A DNA stretch of 64,000 nucleotides from Psychroserpens luteus (GCF_015319355.1 NZ_JADILU010000003.1:372001-436000), one strand, 5' to 3'. Positions 50,875 through 59,394 are shown, counted from the first letter of the stretch. Numbers and translations: made by a program. The notes: generated by a model not told the origin, from the sequence alone.

Positions 50875-51966
50875 ATGAATACAACAGAACAAGCCTTAAA
50901 AGAGCGTATAAAAGAATTGACATGTCTTTACGAGGTGTCTTCAATTATAGTAAATGCAGATGTTGATTATATAGAAAAAACACTTAAGGCAATAGCGATC
51001 AGTTTAAAAAAGGCATTTCAATTTGAAGCTGAAACCGAAATTCTAATTAATACTGAAACTTTAAATATTTCAACACATGCAATAGAAAAAGATACGGTTT
51101 TTATTTCTTCGGAAATAAGCCTCTTCAACAAGACGAAAGGCAAAATAGAAGCACATTTAAAAGCATCAAAATATAGTAAAAATGATTTTCTAAAAGAAGA
51201 GCAGTTATTATTGAATAGTATCGCACTAAAAGTCGGGAGCTTGTTAGAGCGTATTGAAATTGAGAATAGCGAAACGTCATTAAAGCGTCAAATGGAACGC
51301 GCAGATCGTTTAGGTATATTAGGAGAAATAACTGCAGGAATTGCCCATGAACTTAACACGCCTTTAGCTAATATTTTAGGCTTTGCCGAATTGCTAAAAG
51401 ATGATTTAATAAGCAATACTAAGTCCTCTGATGATGTAGATAAAATAATTAAAAATGCTATTTTTTCAAGAGAAGTCGTTAAAAAATTGATGTTTTTTGC
51501 TTGTGAAATGCCACAGGAAATGAAGCACGTCAATATTGTTCCTGTTATTAAAAATGCTATTCATTTACTAGATGCGACCTTTAGAAAAGAGCAAGTGAAA
51601 TACATAGTTAAAATTGATGAAGAAGAATTGTGGTTAAGAGCAGATCCAATTCAATTGACACAAATTATTTTCAATTTATTGATTAATGCCATTTATTTCT
51701 CTCCAATAAATGGTTTGGTAACTATTGAAGCTCAACAAACTGAAAAGGAAATTATCCTAAAAATTTCTGATGAAGGGAAAGGGTTTCAAACAGAAGATTT
51801 AGATAAAATATTTCAACCGTTTTTCACAACCAAACCCATTGGTGATGGTTCTGGATTAGGATTAAGTGTTGTTCATGGAATTGTAGCTTCACATAAAGGC
51901 AAAATTTCCGCAGAAAATAATAAAAATAAAGGTGCTATTTTTACAGTAATACTTCCTAAAGAATAA
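50875..51966 (+). CDS. Cytosolic sensor histidine kinase (NtrB-like)
   Basis: About 363 residues from the ATG at 50875; the frame extends to a TTG at 50842. The N-terminal 130 residues form a GAF-like sensor without membrane segments. A HisKA domain follows with the phospho-acceptor in GILGEITAGIAHELNTPLANILG, then a HATPase with NLLINAIYFS, DEGKGF and GSGLGLSVVHGIV. It lies eight bases before a sigma-54 response regulator and must be its partner. Confidence 0.92.
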   Translation: MNTTEQALKERIKELTCLYEVSSIIVNADVDYIEKTLKAIAISLKKAFQFEAETEILINTETLNISTHAIEKDTVFISSEISLFNKTKGKIEAHLKASKYSKNDFLKEEQLLLNSIALKVGSLLERIEIENSETSLKRQMERADRLGILGEITAGIAHELNTPLANILGFAELLKDDLISNTKSSDDVDKIIKNAIFSREVVKKLMFFACEMPQEMKHVNIVPVIKNAIHLLDATFRKEQVKYIVKIDEEELWLRADPIQLTQIIFNLLINAIYFSPINGLVTIEAQQTEKEIILKISDEGKGFQTEDLDKIFQPFFTTKPIGDGSGLGLSVVHGIVASHKGKISAENNKNKGAIFTVILPKE

Positions 51967-51974
51967 ATGAAGAT

Positions 51975-53303
51975 ATGCAATTACGCAAAGAAAATATACT
52001 TATAGTTGATGATGATGTAAACATTTTAGAATTGTTACAACGTCATTTGCAATCCTGGAATTATCATGTTTTTAAGGCTATTTCTGTAAAAGAAGCAGTT
52101 GCTATTTTAAGAGACACAAAGATAGATTTATTAATTACCGATTTAAAAATGCCAGACTTAGATGGTTCTGAGCTCATAAAATTTGTGTCTGAACATTACC
52201 CAAAATTGCCAAAATTGGTAGTTACTGGTTATCCATCTGTCCAAGATTCGTTAGTAGCCATTAAATCTGGTGTGGTAGATTATTTGACAAAACCATTTAC
52301 AAAAGACGAGCTAAAATCTGCACTGGATAAATCTATAATGACTTTGGAAGAAAAAGCGCCATCGTTATCAAAAACTTCCGAAGAAAAAAATAAAGCTTAC
52401 GGAGAAATTATTGGTAATTCAGAAAAGATAAACGATGTCATTCAGGTCATTGAACGTGTAAAAAATAATAAAGCGACCATTTTTATCAAAGGTGAAAGTG
52501 GTACAGGAAAAGAGTTGGTTGCCAGAGCAATTCATTATCAAGGCAAGTTTTCTAGAGCGCCATTTATCGCTGTAAATTGTGGTGCAATCCCTGAAAATTT
52601 ATTGGAAGCTGAGTTGTTTGGTTACATTAAAGGTGCGTTTACAGGAGCAGAAACCAATAGAGAAGGGTTTTTTCAAGCTGCAAATGGAGGTACTATTTTT
52701 TTAGATGAAATTGGAAACGCTTCACTAGCTGTTCAATCTCGTTTATTGCGAGTGTTGCAAGAAAAGGAAGTGGTTAAAGTTGGAGCTACAAAAGCAGAGA
52801 AAATTGATGTTAGAATTATTGCTGCTACCAATAGTGATTTGAAAGATATGATTGTGAAAAATACCTTTAGAGAGGATTTGTTTTATAGATTGACAGTTGT
52901 TGAAATTGAAGTGGCACCATTACGAGAACGAAAAGAAGATATTACTTTACTAGTTGACAAGTTTTTATTCAAATATGGAATAGAGTATAAGGATAGATTT
53001 ATAAAAATCACACCAGAAGCACTTGCTATTTTAGAACGTTATGATTGGCCAGGGAATATTAGGGAACTAGAAAATATCATTCAACGCACAGTCATTATGT
53101 GCGATAAAATAATAGATGTTACACATTTACCAGAACATTTAAAATACAGTTTAAGTTTTTCTTCGGAAACGTTACAACCTTTGAAAGTCATCGAAAAGCA
53201 GTATATTGAAAAAGTGCTTCGAGCAACCGGAAATAATAAAACTAAAGCTGCTGAAATTCTTCAAATAGATAGAAAAACCATTCGTCAAAAACTTTCAGAA
53301 TGA
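51975..53303 (+). CDS. Sigma-54-dependent response regulator
   Basis: 442 residues. Receiver domain with Asp in LLITDLKMPD and Lys in LTKPF; AAA+ domain with Walker A GESGTGKELVARAIH, the sigma-54-contacting loop ELFGYIKGAFTGA, Walker B GGTIFLDEIGN and an arginine finger region FREDLFYRL; and a C-terminal Fis-type helix-turn-helix (NKTKAAEILQIDRKTIRQKL). It activates sigma-54 promoters when phosphorylated. A sigma-54 promoter lies 138 bases after its stop, before the glutamate dehydrogenase operon. Confidence 0.95.
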   Translation: MQLRKENILIVDDDVNILELLQRHLQSWNYHVFKAISVKEAVAILRDTKIDLLITDLKMPDLDGSELIKFVSEHYPKLPKLVVTGYPSVQDSLVAIKSGVVDYLTKPFTKDELKSALDKSIMTLEEKAPSLSKTSEEKNKAYGEIIGNSEKINDVIQVIERVKNNKATIFIKGESGTGKELVARAIHYQGKFSRAPFIAVNCGAIPENLLEAELFGYIKGAFTGAETNREGFFQAANGGTIFLDEIGNASLAVQSRLLRVLQEKEVVKVGATKAEKIDVRIIAATNSDLKDMIVKNTFREDLFYRLTVVEIEVAPLRERKEDITLLVDKFLFKYGIEYKDRFIKITPEALAILERYDWPGNIRELENIIQRTVIMCDKIIDVTHLPEHLKYSLSFSSETLQPLKVIEKQYIEKVLRATGNNKTKAAEILQIDRKTIRQKLSE

Positions 53304-53326
53304 CGCTTTTTAACTGATACTTTTTT

Positions 53327-53338
53327 ACCCAACTGGGT
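53327..53338 (+). promoter_or_regulatory. Possible enhancer site for the sigma-54 regulator
   Basis: ACCCAACTGGGT is an inverted repeat with 5-bp arms about 108 bases upstream of the sigma-54 promoter elements, a usual distance for enhancer-binding proteins. The arms are short, so chance is possible. Confidence 0.35.
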
Positions 53339-53385
53339 GATTTTGTCTCAGTTTAATGTTTTTTAAAATTTGCTAATTAATACTT

Positions 53386-53411
53386 AAAACCCTTTATCTA
53401 TAAGGGTTTTT
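53386..53411 (+). terminator. Terminator after the kinase-regulator operon
   Basis: AAAACCC and AAGGGTTTTT-type arms around a short loop with a T run, 83 bases after the regulator stop codon. Confidence 0.85.
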
Positions 53412-53440
53412 GTGGTTTGTGTCCTTTATTATAAATGTTT

Positions 53441-53456
53441 TGGCATAAGCATTGCT
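53441..53456 (+). promoter_or_regulatory. Sigma-54 promoter of the glutamate dehydrogenase operon
   Basis: TGGCATAAGCATTGCT matches the -24/-12 pattern TGGCAY-N5-TTGCW at every position with correct spacing. Transcription should start near 53467, 23 bases before the first small gene. A sigma-54 activator gene lies directly upstream. Confidence 0.8.
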
Positions 53457-53489
53457 TTTTGGTATGCAATAACATTAATAAGTTTTAAT

Positions 53490-53654
53490 ATGAATCACTT
53501 TAATATTTGTCCGAGTTGCATACATAGCAATTCTTGCGTATTAACAGCTCAAAAAGATAAAGTTTGGTCTTGTAGTGAGTTTGATGAAATTAAACCAAGT
53601 CAAACTAATATGAATAATGTACAGCAACCAGAGCGTGTACTAGAATTAGTATAA
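53490..53654 (+). CDS. Small cysteine-rich protein
   Basis: 54 residues from the ATG at 53490; a longer frame begins at 53412, but that lies upstream of the sigma-54 promoter and so is excluded. FNICPSCIHSNSCVLTAQKDKVWSCSEFDE holds four cysteines in a CxxC-x5-C-x11-C arrangement, suitable for one zinc ion or an iron-sulfur cluster. It is the first gene after the sigma-54 promoter. I recall similar short proteins in Flavobacteria, but no function. Confidence 0.65.
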   Translation: MNHFNICPSCIHSNSCVLTAQKDKVWSCSEFDEIKPSQTNMNNVQQPERVLELV

Positions 53655-53672
53655 TATTTAACAATAAAGATT

Positions 53673-53810
53673 ATGATTTTTAACGCATTAATATCAGCAA
53701 TGACGACTCGAAATTCAGTAGGAAAAAAATCGAATAATAGAGTTTGTAGAGATAAATACATCACAGATAAATACAACGAAAGATCAATAACAAATAGATA
53801 TTTCAAATAG
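53673..53810 (+). CDS. Very small basic protein
   Basis: 45 residues: MIFNALISAMTTRNSV then a basic, Asn/Arg/Lys/Tyr-rich tail (NNRVCRDKYITDKYNERS). It lies 18 bases after the cysteine-rich gene and 20 bases before glutamate dehydrogenase, and tiles the gap exactly as a real gene would. No homologue is recalled; it could be a small regulator or a leader peptide. Confidence 0.45.
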   Translation: MIFNALISAMTTRNSVGKKSNNRVCRDKYITDKYNERSITNRYFK

Positions 53811-53830
53811 AAAATATTAAAAACAATAGT

Positions 53831-55135
53831 ATGGCAACATTAACAGCAGATTTGAAAAAAACAACTAAAAAAGTACCTGTAAGAGGTATGATGGATAACG
53901 TTATGGAGCAGTTTAATAGTGCTGCAGATCATATTAATTTACATCCAAACATTAGAAAAATTTTAAGCATTACCAATAACGAAATCATCGTGAATTTTCC
54001 TGTAAAAATGGATAATGGTGAAGTCGAAATTTTTCAAGGTTACCGTGTACAACACAACAATGCATTAGGACCTTATAAAGGTGGTTTACGTTATCATCCA
54101 ACAGTAGATATTGATGCTGCAAGAGCATTAGCTATGTGGATGACATGGAAAACGTCGTTAGCAGGTTTGCCTTATGGTGGAGGAAAAGGAGGAATTAAAA
54201 TAGATCCTTCTAAGTATTCTCAATCTGAATTAGAACGAATTACAAGACGTTTCACATTTGCTTTAGCAGATAATATTGGACCAGAACACGACATTCCTGC
54301 TCCAGATGTGAATACAAGCAGTCAAACTATGGCTTGGATTGCAGATACTTATATGAGTACACGTCCGCCGGCAGAACGTACAGCAAACCAGCATGTCGTA
54401 ACAGGGAAACCAGATGGAAGTGGAGGTTTAGAAGGTCGTGATAGAGCTACAGGTTATGGTGTGTATTTATCAATTAAATTTTGGGCAGAAAAAAATGAAA
54501 TGAACCTTAAAGGAAAAACATTTATTGTTCAAGGTTTTGGTAATGTTGGCTATTGGGCTGCACATTTTTTAGAAAAAGATGGCGCAAAATTAGTTGGTGT
54601 ACAAGATGCTTTTGGTAGTATTCAAAACCCAAAAGGAATTACAGTAGAGGATCTTTTTAATTATACTAAAATAAACGACGGTAGCATAGTAGATTTTCCA
54701 AATGCTAAGACTTTAGATAAAAATAAATTTTTCACTTTAAACTGTGATATCTGTATTCCTGCAGCATTAGGAAACCAGATTACTAAAGAAAATGCGCCAA
54801 AAATTAAAGCAAAGCTTATTGCTGAAGGTGCAAATGGACCTACAAATGTTGAAGGAGAGAAAATTCTTTTAGAAAGAGGTGTGACTATTATACCAGATAT
54901 TTTATGCAATTCTGGAGGCGTTGTTGGTAGTTATTTTGAATGGTTACAAAACCGAAATGGAGAGATTTGGCAATTGGATGAAGTGATGGCTAAACTAGAT
55001 AAAAAGATGAAAGAATCTTTTAACAAAGTTTACGATTATGCTAATAATGAAGGTGTAGATATGCGTACTGCTGCATTTTGTATTGCCATTCAACGTATTG
55101 AAAAAGCCTACATACAGAGAGGGATTTTTCCTTGA
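53831..55135 (+). CDS. gdhA: Glutamate dehydrogenase (Glu/Leu/Phe/Val family)
   Basis: 434 residues. The catalytic-Lys region GPYKGGLRYHPTVDIDAARALAMWMTWKTSLAGLPYGGGKGGI is classic, as is the nucleotide-binding FIVQGFGNVGYWAAHFL with an acidic/variable end (VGVQDAFG). The length fits hexameric bacterial GDH of about 430 residues. It converts glutamate to 2-oxoglutarate and ammonia, usually the catabolic, NAD-linked direction for this short type. It lies behind a sigma-54 promoter, consistent with nitrogen- or carbon-status control. Confidence 0.94.
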   Translation: MATLTADLKKTTKKVPVRGMMDNVMEQFNSAADHINLHPNIRKILSITNNEIIVNFPVKMDNGEVEIFQGYRVQHNNALGPYKGGLRYHPTVDIDAARALAMWMTWKTSLAGLPYGGGKGGIKIDPSKYSQSELERITRRFTFALADNIGPEHDIPAPDVNTSSQTMAWIADTYMSTRPPAERTANQHVVTGKPDGSGGLEGRDRATGYGVYLSIKFWAEKNEMNLKGKTFIVQGFGNVGYWAAHFLEKDGAKLVGVQDAFGSIQNPKGITVEDLFNYTKINDGSIVDFPNAKTLDKNKFFTLNCDICIPAALGNQITKENAPKIKAKLIAEGANGPTNVEGEKILLERGVTIIPDILCNSGGVVGSYFEWLQNRNGEIWQLDEVMAKLDKKMKESFNKVYDYANNEGVDMRTAAFCIAIQRIEKAYIQRGIFP

Positions 55136-55155
55136 TAATTTAAAGAATAAAAGAC

Positions 55156-55575
55156 ATGAAGTACGGCAGTTTAATATTAGAGAAAAAGGAATATGTGTAT
55201 TTAAAACGAATACTCAATATTTCGGGATATGCAGAGGATCATGAGATTCAAAAATCACTTATAAAACTATCAGAAGAACTTAAAACCGCTCACATAGTAG
55301 ATAATGAAAATATGCCTAATGATGTTATAAGGTTTAATAGCCTGGTTACCATTGTATTTGAAAATGGCATAGAAAAAAAAGTACAACTGGTAATTCCTAT
55401 TGATAAAAACTCGAAAGAGAATAAAATCTCTGTACTTACACCAATGGGAGCTGCCTTGATAGGTTATGCTAAAGATGATAATATTGATTGGGATTTTCCA
55501 GGCGGAAAACATTTAATAAAAATTACAGATGTAAGTCGACAGGAAACTTTAAGTGGGATTGATTTAGTAATTTAA
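55156..55575 (+). CDS. GreA/GreB- or Rnk-like protein
   Basis: 139 residues. The C-terminal half (VRFNSLVTIVFENGIEKKVQLVIP, then ISVLTPMGAALIGYAKDDNIDWDFPGGKHLIKI) has the FKBP-like fold of GreA/GreB C-termini and of Rnk, the regulator of nucleoside diphosphate kinase that binds RNA polymerase. The N-terminus is shorter than the Gre coiled coil and resembles Rnk. It lies 20 bases after glutamate dehydrogenase in the same operon. Confidence 0.8.
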   Translation: MKYGSLILEKKEYVYLKRILNISGYAEDHEIQKSLIKLSEELKTAHIVDNENMPNDVIRFNSLVTIVFENGIEKKVQLVIPIDKNSKENKISVLTPMGAALIGYAKDDNIDWDFPGGKHLIKITDVSRQETLSGIDLVI

Positions 55576-55629
55576 AAACGTAAAGCGACGACAACTTTTA
55601 ATACCGAAATACATGATCATGATAATGAT

Positions 55630-56013
55630 TTGGATGTAACTCATAAAATCAACACAATTGAACTTGATAACTGGATCAATCATTTAGAATATATTAGAAA
55701 AGAACTAGTTAACCTTATCAATTTGTGTAGTGGCGATTTAAATAAAAAACTGGACAATGATAGTGTGTTTGTTCGATTTCAGAAGAAAAAAATAGAAAAT
55801 GAGAATTTATTTAATGCGCTTACAAAATATGCTGCTTCACGAACTAATATAAGTGAGTGTGAGGATACGCAATGTGACATGGTTTATATTACAGAGCATG
55901 AGTCATATCGTAGAAGTTATTTGTATCATTTAGATAAATACCGAAGACTTAAGGATGAGTTTTTCGATAAAGTTCAAGGAAAGTTCACGCTTTTAAATTT
56001 AATAGGTAGTTAA
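55630..56013 (+). CDS. Helical-bundle protein of unknown function
   Basis: 127 residues, entirely helical and charged. DNWINHLEYIRKELVNLINLC near the start matches the W-[LI]-x-x-[LI] pattern of the proteins at 12130 and 56024. Two cysteines lie in ECEDTQCD. No ATG occurs in frame near the start; a TTG at 55630 is the first usable start after an upstream stop at 55573. It probably ends the glutamate dehydrogenase operon together with the next gene, ten bases on. Confidence 0.6.
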   Translation: MDVTHKINTIELDNWINHLEYIRKELVNLINLCSGDLNKKLDNDSVFVRFQKKKIENENLFNALTKYAASRTNISECEDTQCDMVYITEHESYRRSYLYHLDKYRRLKDEFFDKVQGKFTLLNLIGS

Positions 56014-56023
56014 TCTAAATTAT

Positions 56024-56413
56024 TTGAATACAATTTCAGCATCTAAAATAGATGTACATAGGAGATTATGTATACAAAAAGACTTGAGTGAATTGAGCTC
56101 TTGGATACATACTTTAGAGTGTTTTAATATAGAATTAGATCATCATAAGATTATCGAAAAACAGCTCATAAAAAACACATCTGTTTCAAGTAATATTCAA
56201 GCTTTACGTAGAAAAAACATCTTAAACATGGCAAGTTTATGTAAATACGAGCAAGAACTTAAAAAAGAATATGAATACGGAAAAGTCGAGTATGATGCAG
56301 TAAGGTCAAAATTACATAATCAAAAACGTGAAAACTATTTGAAATTTATAGAGGAGTGTAACATGGTTAAGAATCAATTCTATGTTTTACTTCACAAATA
56401 TCACAGTAAATAA
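56024..56413 (+). CDS. Helical-bundle protein of unknown function (paralogue)
   Basis: 129 residues, charged and helical. SELSSWIHTLECFNIELDHHKII shares the W-[LI]-x-x-[LI]-x3-[NK]-x-E-[LI] pattern with its neighbour and with the protein at 12130. Later helices include EQELKKEYEYGKVEYDAVRSKLHNQKRENYLKFIEE. The start is again TTG (56024), ten bases after the preceding stop. Two hairpins follow before the next gene. Function unknown. Confidence 0.6.
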   Translation: MNTISASKIDVHRRLCIQKDLSELSSWIHTLECFNIELDHHKIIEKQLIKNTSVSSNIQALRRKNILNMASLCKYEQELKKEYEYGKVEYDAVRSKLHNQKRENYLKFIEECNMVKNQFYVLLHKYHSK

Positions 56414-56456
56414 TAATTAGAAAAAAAGATAACCTTATGATCAGAGGAAATTACGC

Positions 56457-56539
56457 AAAACCGTGATTGGTTAGTAATCAATAAAGGTTTTTGTTGGTTT
56501 TGTGTATTAACAACCGTGAAAGTGATTGCTTTCACGGTT
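56457..56539 (+). terminator. Two tandem hairpins after the gdhA operon
   Basis: The first (56457-56492) pairs AAAACC with GGTTTT and ends in Ts. The second (56512-56539) is AACCGTGAAAG against CTTTCACGGTT around TGATTG, an 11-bp perfect stem without a T run. Confidence 0.75.
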
Positions 56540-56574
56540 ATCCTTAAAGAAATAATATTTAAAATTGATTTAAG

Positions 56575-57405
56575 ATGAAGACAATATTAATACCCACAGA
56601 TTTTTCTGCAACTAGTTATCAAACTATAGATTATGTAATTGAGCTCTTTAAAAATGATCATTGTGAATTTTATTTTCTCAATGCATATACTTTTGATGTT
56701 GCTGGTTTAAACGCCATAGAAATGCTTCAAGCAGATGATGATTGGTTTGATGAACCCAAACAAGAATCTATAAATAAATTAGGGGAATTAGTAGAGCGAC
56801 ATACTTTAAAATCTAATAATTTAAAGCATGAGTTTAATGCTGTTTCAGAATGTTTAAAATTAGTTGATAGCATAAAAAATAACATTGATAAATTAAATAT
56901 TGACTTAGTCATTCTCTCTAGTAGTGGAGAAAAAACGATGACTATTACTAATCAAAGTATATTAGCCAAAATAAGATCTTGCCCTATTTTAATAGTGCCA
57001 CCTCAAGCTTCTGTTTGTAAAGGATTGCAACTTACTATAGCATCAAATTTCAAACAAAAAATTAATACCAGTGATATTGATAGGTTTTGTGAGTTGTTAA
57101 CTAATACGAATTTTAAAATAGAAATCTTAGTATTAGAAAATCAAAACTCATTGTCTAATGAGGTTGCTTCTAATTTAGAAATATTAATTATTCATTTAAA
57201 AAAATATATAATAACACCAATTGAATTGCAATATGCAAGTTCGCCACAGGAGCTTAAAAATTATGCTCAATCTCATCAAGAAACGGTCATGTGTGTGATT
57301 GATAAGAAGCCAGATTTATTCAGGAAAATTGGATTGTTTAAGTCTAAAGTTATTTCTACCATGGAGCAGTTACGCACAAATACAGTGTTAACTATTCATC
57401 AATAA
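56575..57405 (+). CDS. Universal stress protein, tandem-domain
   Basis: 276 residues, paralogous to the protein at 17816. The first Usp half opens KTILIPTDFSATSYQTIDYVIELFKNDHCEFYFLNAY and includes LVILSSSGEKTMT in place of the ATP-binding glycine motif; the second half is diverged. No signal peptide. It is followed 11 bases on by a tiny membrane protein gene. No stress palindrome precedes it, unlike much of the left part of the window. Confidence 0.85.
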   Translation: MKTILIPTDFSATSYQTIDYVIELFKNDHCEFYFLNAYTFDVAGLNAIEMLQADDDWFDEPKQESINKLGELVERHTLKSNNLKHEFNAVSECLKLVDSIKNNIDKLNIDLVILSSSGEKTMTITNQSILAKIRSCPILIVPPQASVCKGLQLTIASNFKQKINTSDIDRFCELLTNTNFKIEILVLENQNSLSNEVASNLEILIIHLKKYIITPIELQYASSPQELKNYAQSHQETVMCVIDKKPDLFRKIGLFKSKVISTMEQLRTNTVLTIHQ

Positions 57406-57416
57406 ATTCTAGACTT

Positions 57417-57515
57417 ATGAGTAATAGAAAATTTTATGTGTTAGCGATTATGGTTGGATTAATTGTAATTGCTTTGTTGTCTTGGTTTGTGCCTGCACCA
57501 ATATTCCAAAATTAA
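57417..57515 (+). CDS. Small single-pass membrane protein
   Basis: 32 residues: a basic start (SNRKF) and one hydrophobic segment (YVLAIMVGLIVIALLSWFV) ending in PAPIFQN. It begins 11 bases after the universal stress protein gene. The clear topology and spacing support a real small protein, perhaps a membrane partner of the stress protein. No homologue recalled. Confidence 0.5.
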   Translation: MSNRKFYVLAIMVGLIVIALLSWFVPAPIFQN

Positions 57516-57741
57516 AATGTTTCTATTCATTTTATAAATTTATAGGCAGTAACTCTGCCTTTTCATTCTTTTAAGTTGATTAGTGCTATCTATTTATCAA
57601 ATAGGTTTTTTGATATTAATAGCTAAATTCTTCCTTTCTTTAAATCAACTAAATAGAATTCATCAAGCATTGTTCTCTATCAAGCCTACCTAATTATCAA
57701 AAAAAGAATTGTAATTTGTAGGCGATGTAAATTATAAGATT

Positions 57742-58311
57742 ATGACTAAAAAAACAGATCAAACAGCTTCGTTCATGGTTCGTTTTAATCAGATTATTTT
57801 TGAGGAAGATGGAGAATCTAAAGTGCAATGGCGAGGTAAAGTGTCACATATTCAAGGTGGTGAAGATCAAAGTTTTTCAGATTTTAATGATGCTGTAAAG
57901 TTTATTCAAGAAAGACTAGCAGACCTCACATTAGAAGCAACCAAACATAAATCACCAGAACAGCAAGATTCTTTATTGAAAAAGAGTTTCTCTCTATGGA
58001 AAACCATGGCGAAAGAAGGACCTAAAGTAATCATGGAAACTATTAAAGATCCTAGAAAACAAGTTGCACATTTTCAAGATCAAATTACAGATTTTGGTGA
58101 AGACTTAATGGAAAAAGTGCCTATAGACCAATGGCGAAATGCATCAAGATCAGATTTTAACTCCATAAAAGAATCTATTTCTCAATTGGCAGATGAGATG
58201 AAAAAGCTCAATGCAAAAGTTGATGCTATTAATAAACCAGTAAAAACGACTCGTGCCACGAAAACAACCAAAAAGACAATAAAAAAGACAACTCCACCTA
58301 AAAAGAAGTAA
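57742..58311 (+). CDS. Phasin-like protein with Lys/Thr-rich tail
   Basis: 189 residues. The N-terminal part (FMVRFNQIIFEEDGESKVQWRGKVSHIQGGEDQSFSDFNDAVKFIQERL) is beta-alpha; the middle has long amphipathic helices; and the last 30 residues are Lys/Thr/Pro-rich (KTTRATKTTKKTIKKTTPPKKK), like the histone-like tails of PhaF and AlgP. It could bind both a granule surface and nucleic acid. It lies seven bases before the SARP-like regulator gene and is co-transcribed with it. Confidence 0.55.
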   Translation: MTKKTDQTASFMVRFNQIIFEEDGESKVQWRGKVSHIQGGEDQSFSDFNDAVKFIQERLADLTLEATKHKSPEQQDSLLKKSFSLWKTMAKEGPKVIMETIKDPRKQVAHFQDQITDFGEDLMEKVPIDQWRNASRSDFNSIKESISQLADEMKKLNAKVDAINKPVKTTRATKTTKKTIKKTTPPKKK

Positions 58312-58318
58312 ATCTTAA

Positions 58319-59119
58319 ATGGGTCATCTCAAAGATAAACTGCAAGAACTTAAACAATTTCAAGAGGATGCGATTATTCGTATTCAAACCTTGGGACAGT
58401 TTAATTTGTGGCGCAACAATGAGAAAGTTGATTCTAAACAATTTGGAAGAGATAAGGCGGTTCAATTATTACAGTATTTAATTTCTAACAGACAGCGACA
58501 TGCGCTTCATAAAGAAAAAATTATGGATCATCTTTGGGAAGAAGGAGATGATCGTGATTTTAAAGTCGCTTTGCATGGTATAAATAAAGTATTAGAGCCA
58601 GAAAGACCATCTAGAACAGAACCTAGTTTTGTTATTAGGCAAGGGATCAGTTATCAACTGGATTTAGAAAAAATTTGGATAGACGTTGAAGCGTTAGAGC
58701 AATATATTATTATTGGTAACGAAGCTTTGGGAGAAGATTTAACAGTAACTAAATCGGCTTATAAATCTGCCATAGCTTTATATCAAGGTGTGTATTTGCC
58801 CAATCGTATTTTTGAAGATTGGTCGTCTGAAGAACGCGAGAAAATTCAAGTTCTAATTTTAGGTGCTTATGTGATTCTTGCTGAAATTTTATTACAAGAA
58901 AACCCGTTAGAAAGCATCAGGTTAGCGCAATGTGCCATAGCTATAGATAAAACTTGGGAAGATGCTTACAGACTACAAATGCAAGCTTATATTATTAAAG
59001 GCAATAGACCACAAGCTATCAAAGCCTATCAAAAATGTGCAGATGTTTTAGACCAAGAATATGGTATTGATCCACTTCCTGCGACTAAAAAATTACTTCA
59101 GGAGATCGAGAGTATTTAG
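58319..59119 (+). CDS. SARP-type regulator with BTAD domain
   Basis: 266 residues. Residues 15-105 form an OmpR-like winged helix (IQTLGQFNLWRNNEKVDSKQFGRDKAVQLLQYLISN, RHALHKEKIMDHLWEE, then VALHGINKVLEPERPSRTEPSFVIRQGISYQL). Residues 115-266 form a bacterial transcriptional activation domain made of TPR-like helices (EDWSSEEREKIQVLILGAYVILAEILL; AYQKCADVLDQEYGIDPLPATKKLLQEI, the usual BTAD ending). SARP proteins are best known from Actinobacteria. Here it may control the lipid-granule genes downstream. Confidence 0.87.
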   Translation: MGHLKDKLQELKQFQEDAIIRIQTLGQFNLWRNNEKVDSKQFGRDKAVQLLQYLISNRQRHALHKEKIMDHLWEEGDDRDFKVALHGINKVLEPERPSRTEPSFVIRQGISYQLDLEKIWIDVEALEQYIIIGNEALGEDLTVTKSAYKSAIALYQGVYLPNRIFEDWSSEEREKIQVLILGAYVILAEILLQENPLESIRLAQCAIAIDKTWEDAYRLQMQAYIIKGNRPQAIKAYQKCADVLDQEYGIDPLPATKKLLQEIESI

Positions 59120-59320
59120 TTTTTAGTCTAGGTATTAACATATTTTATTTCCGTACTCAGCTTTGCGCCTTTGCATGAGAATTTTAGATGTCGTCTCCAA
59201 TAATAAAATATATTTTAAAATAATTATAATTTTAAAAACTCTTGAAACACTCATAATTACTGTGTTTTATTCTTCGGAAATATCTAATCTTCAAATTTAT
59301 TTCCCTTCCATACTATAATT

Positions 59321-59359
59321 GCAACTCATTTGTAACTACCTGATTGTACGTTTGTACCA
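59321..59359 (+). promoter_or_regulatory. Promoter of the first small phasin-like gene (copy 1)
   Basis: A 39-base block starting GCAACTCATTTGTAACT and ending in the -7 box TACGTTTG (59347-59354) plus TACCA. It is 36/39 identical to the block at 59689-59727. Confidence 0.7.
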
Positions 59360-59394
59360 TAAAATAAAACAACACATTAATACACTATAATATT

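Noticed and set aside
50875-53303. Kinase-regulator pair as AtoSC orthologues controlling the hydroxybutyrate locus
   Set aside because: Attractive by analogy, but the only sigma-54 promoter seen lies before the gdhA operon and none before the hydroxybutyrate units.
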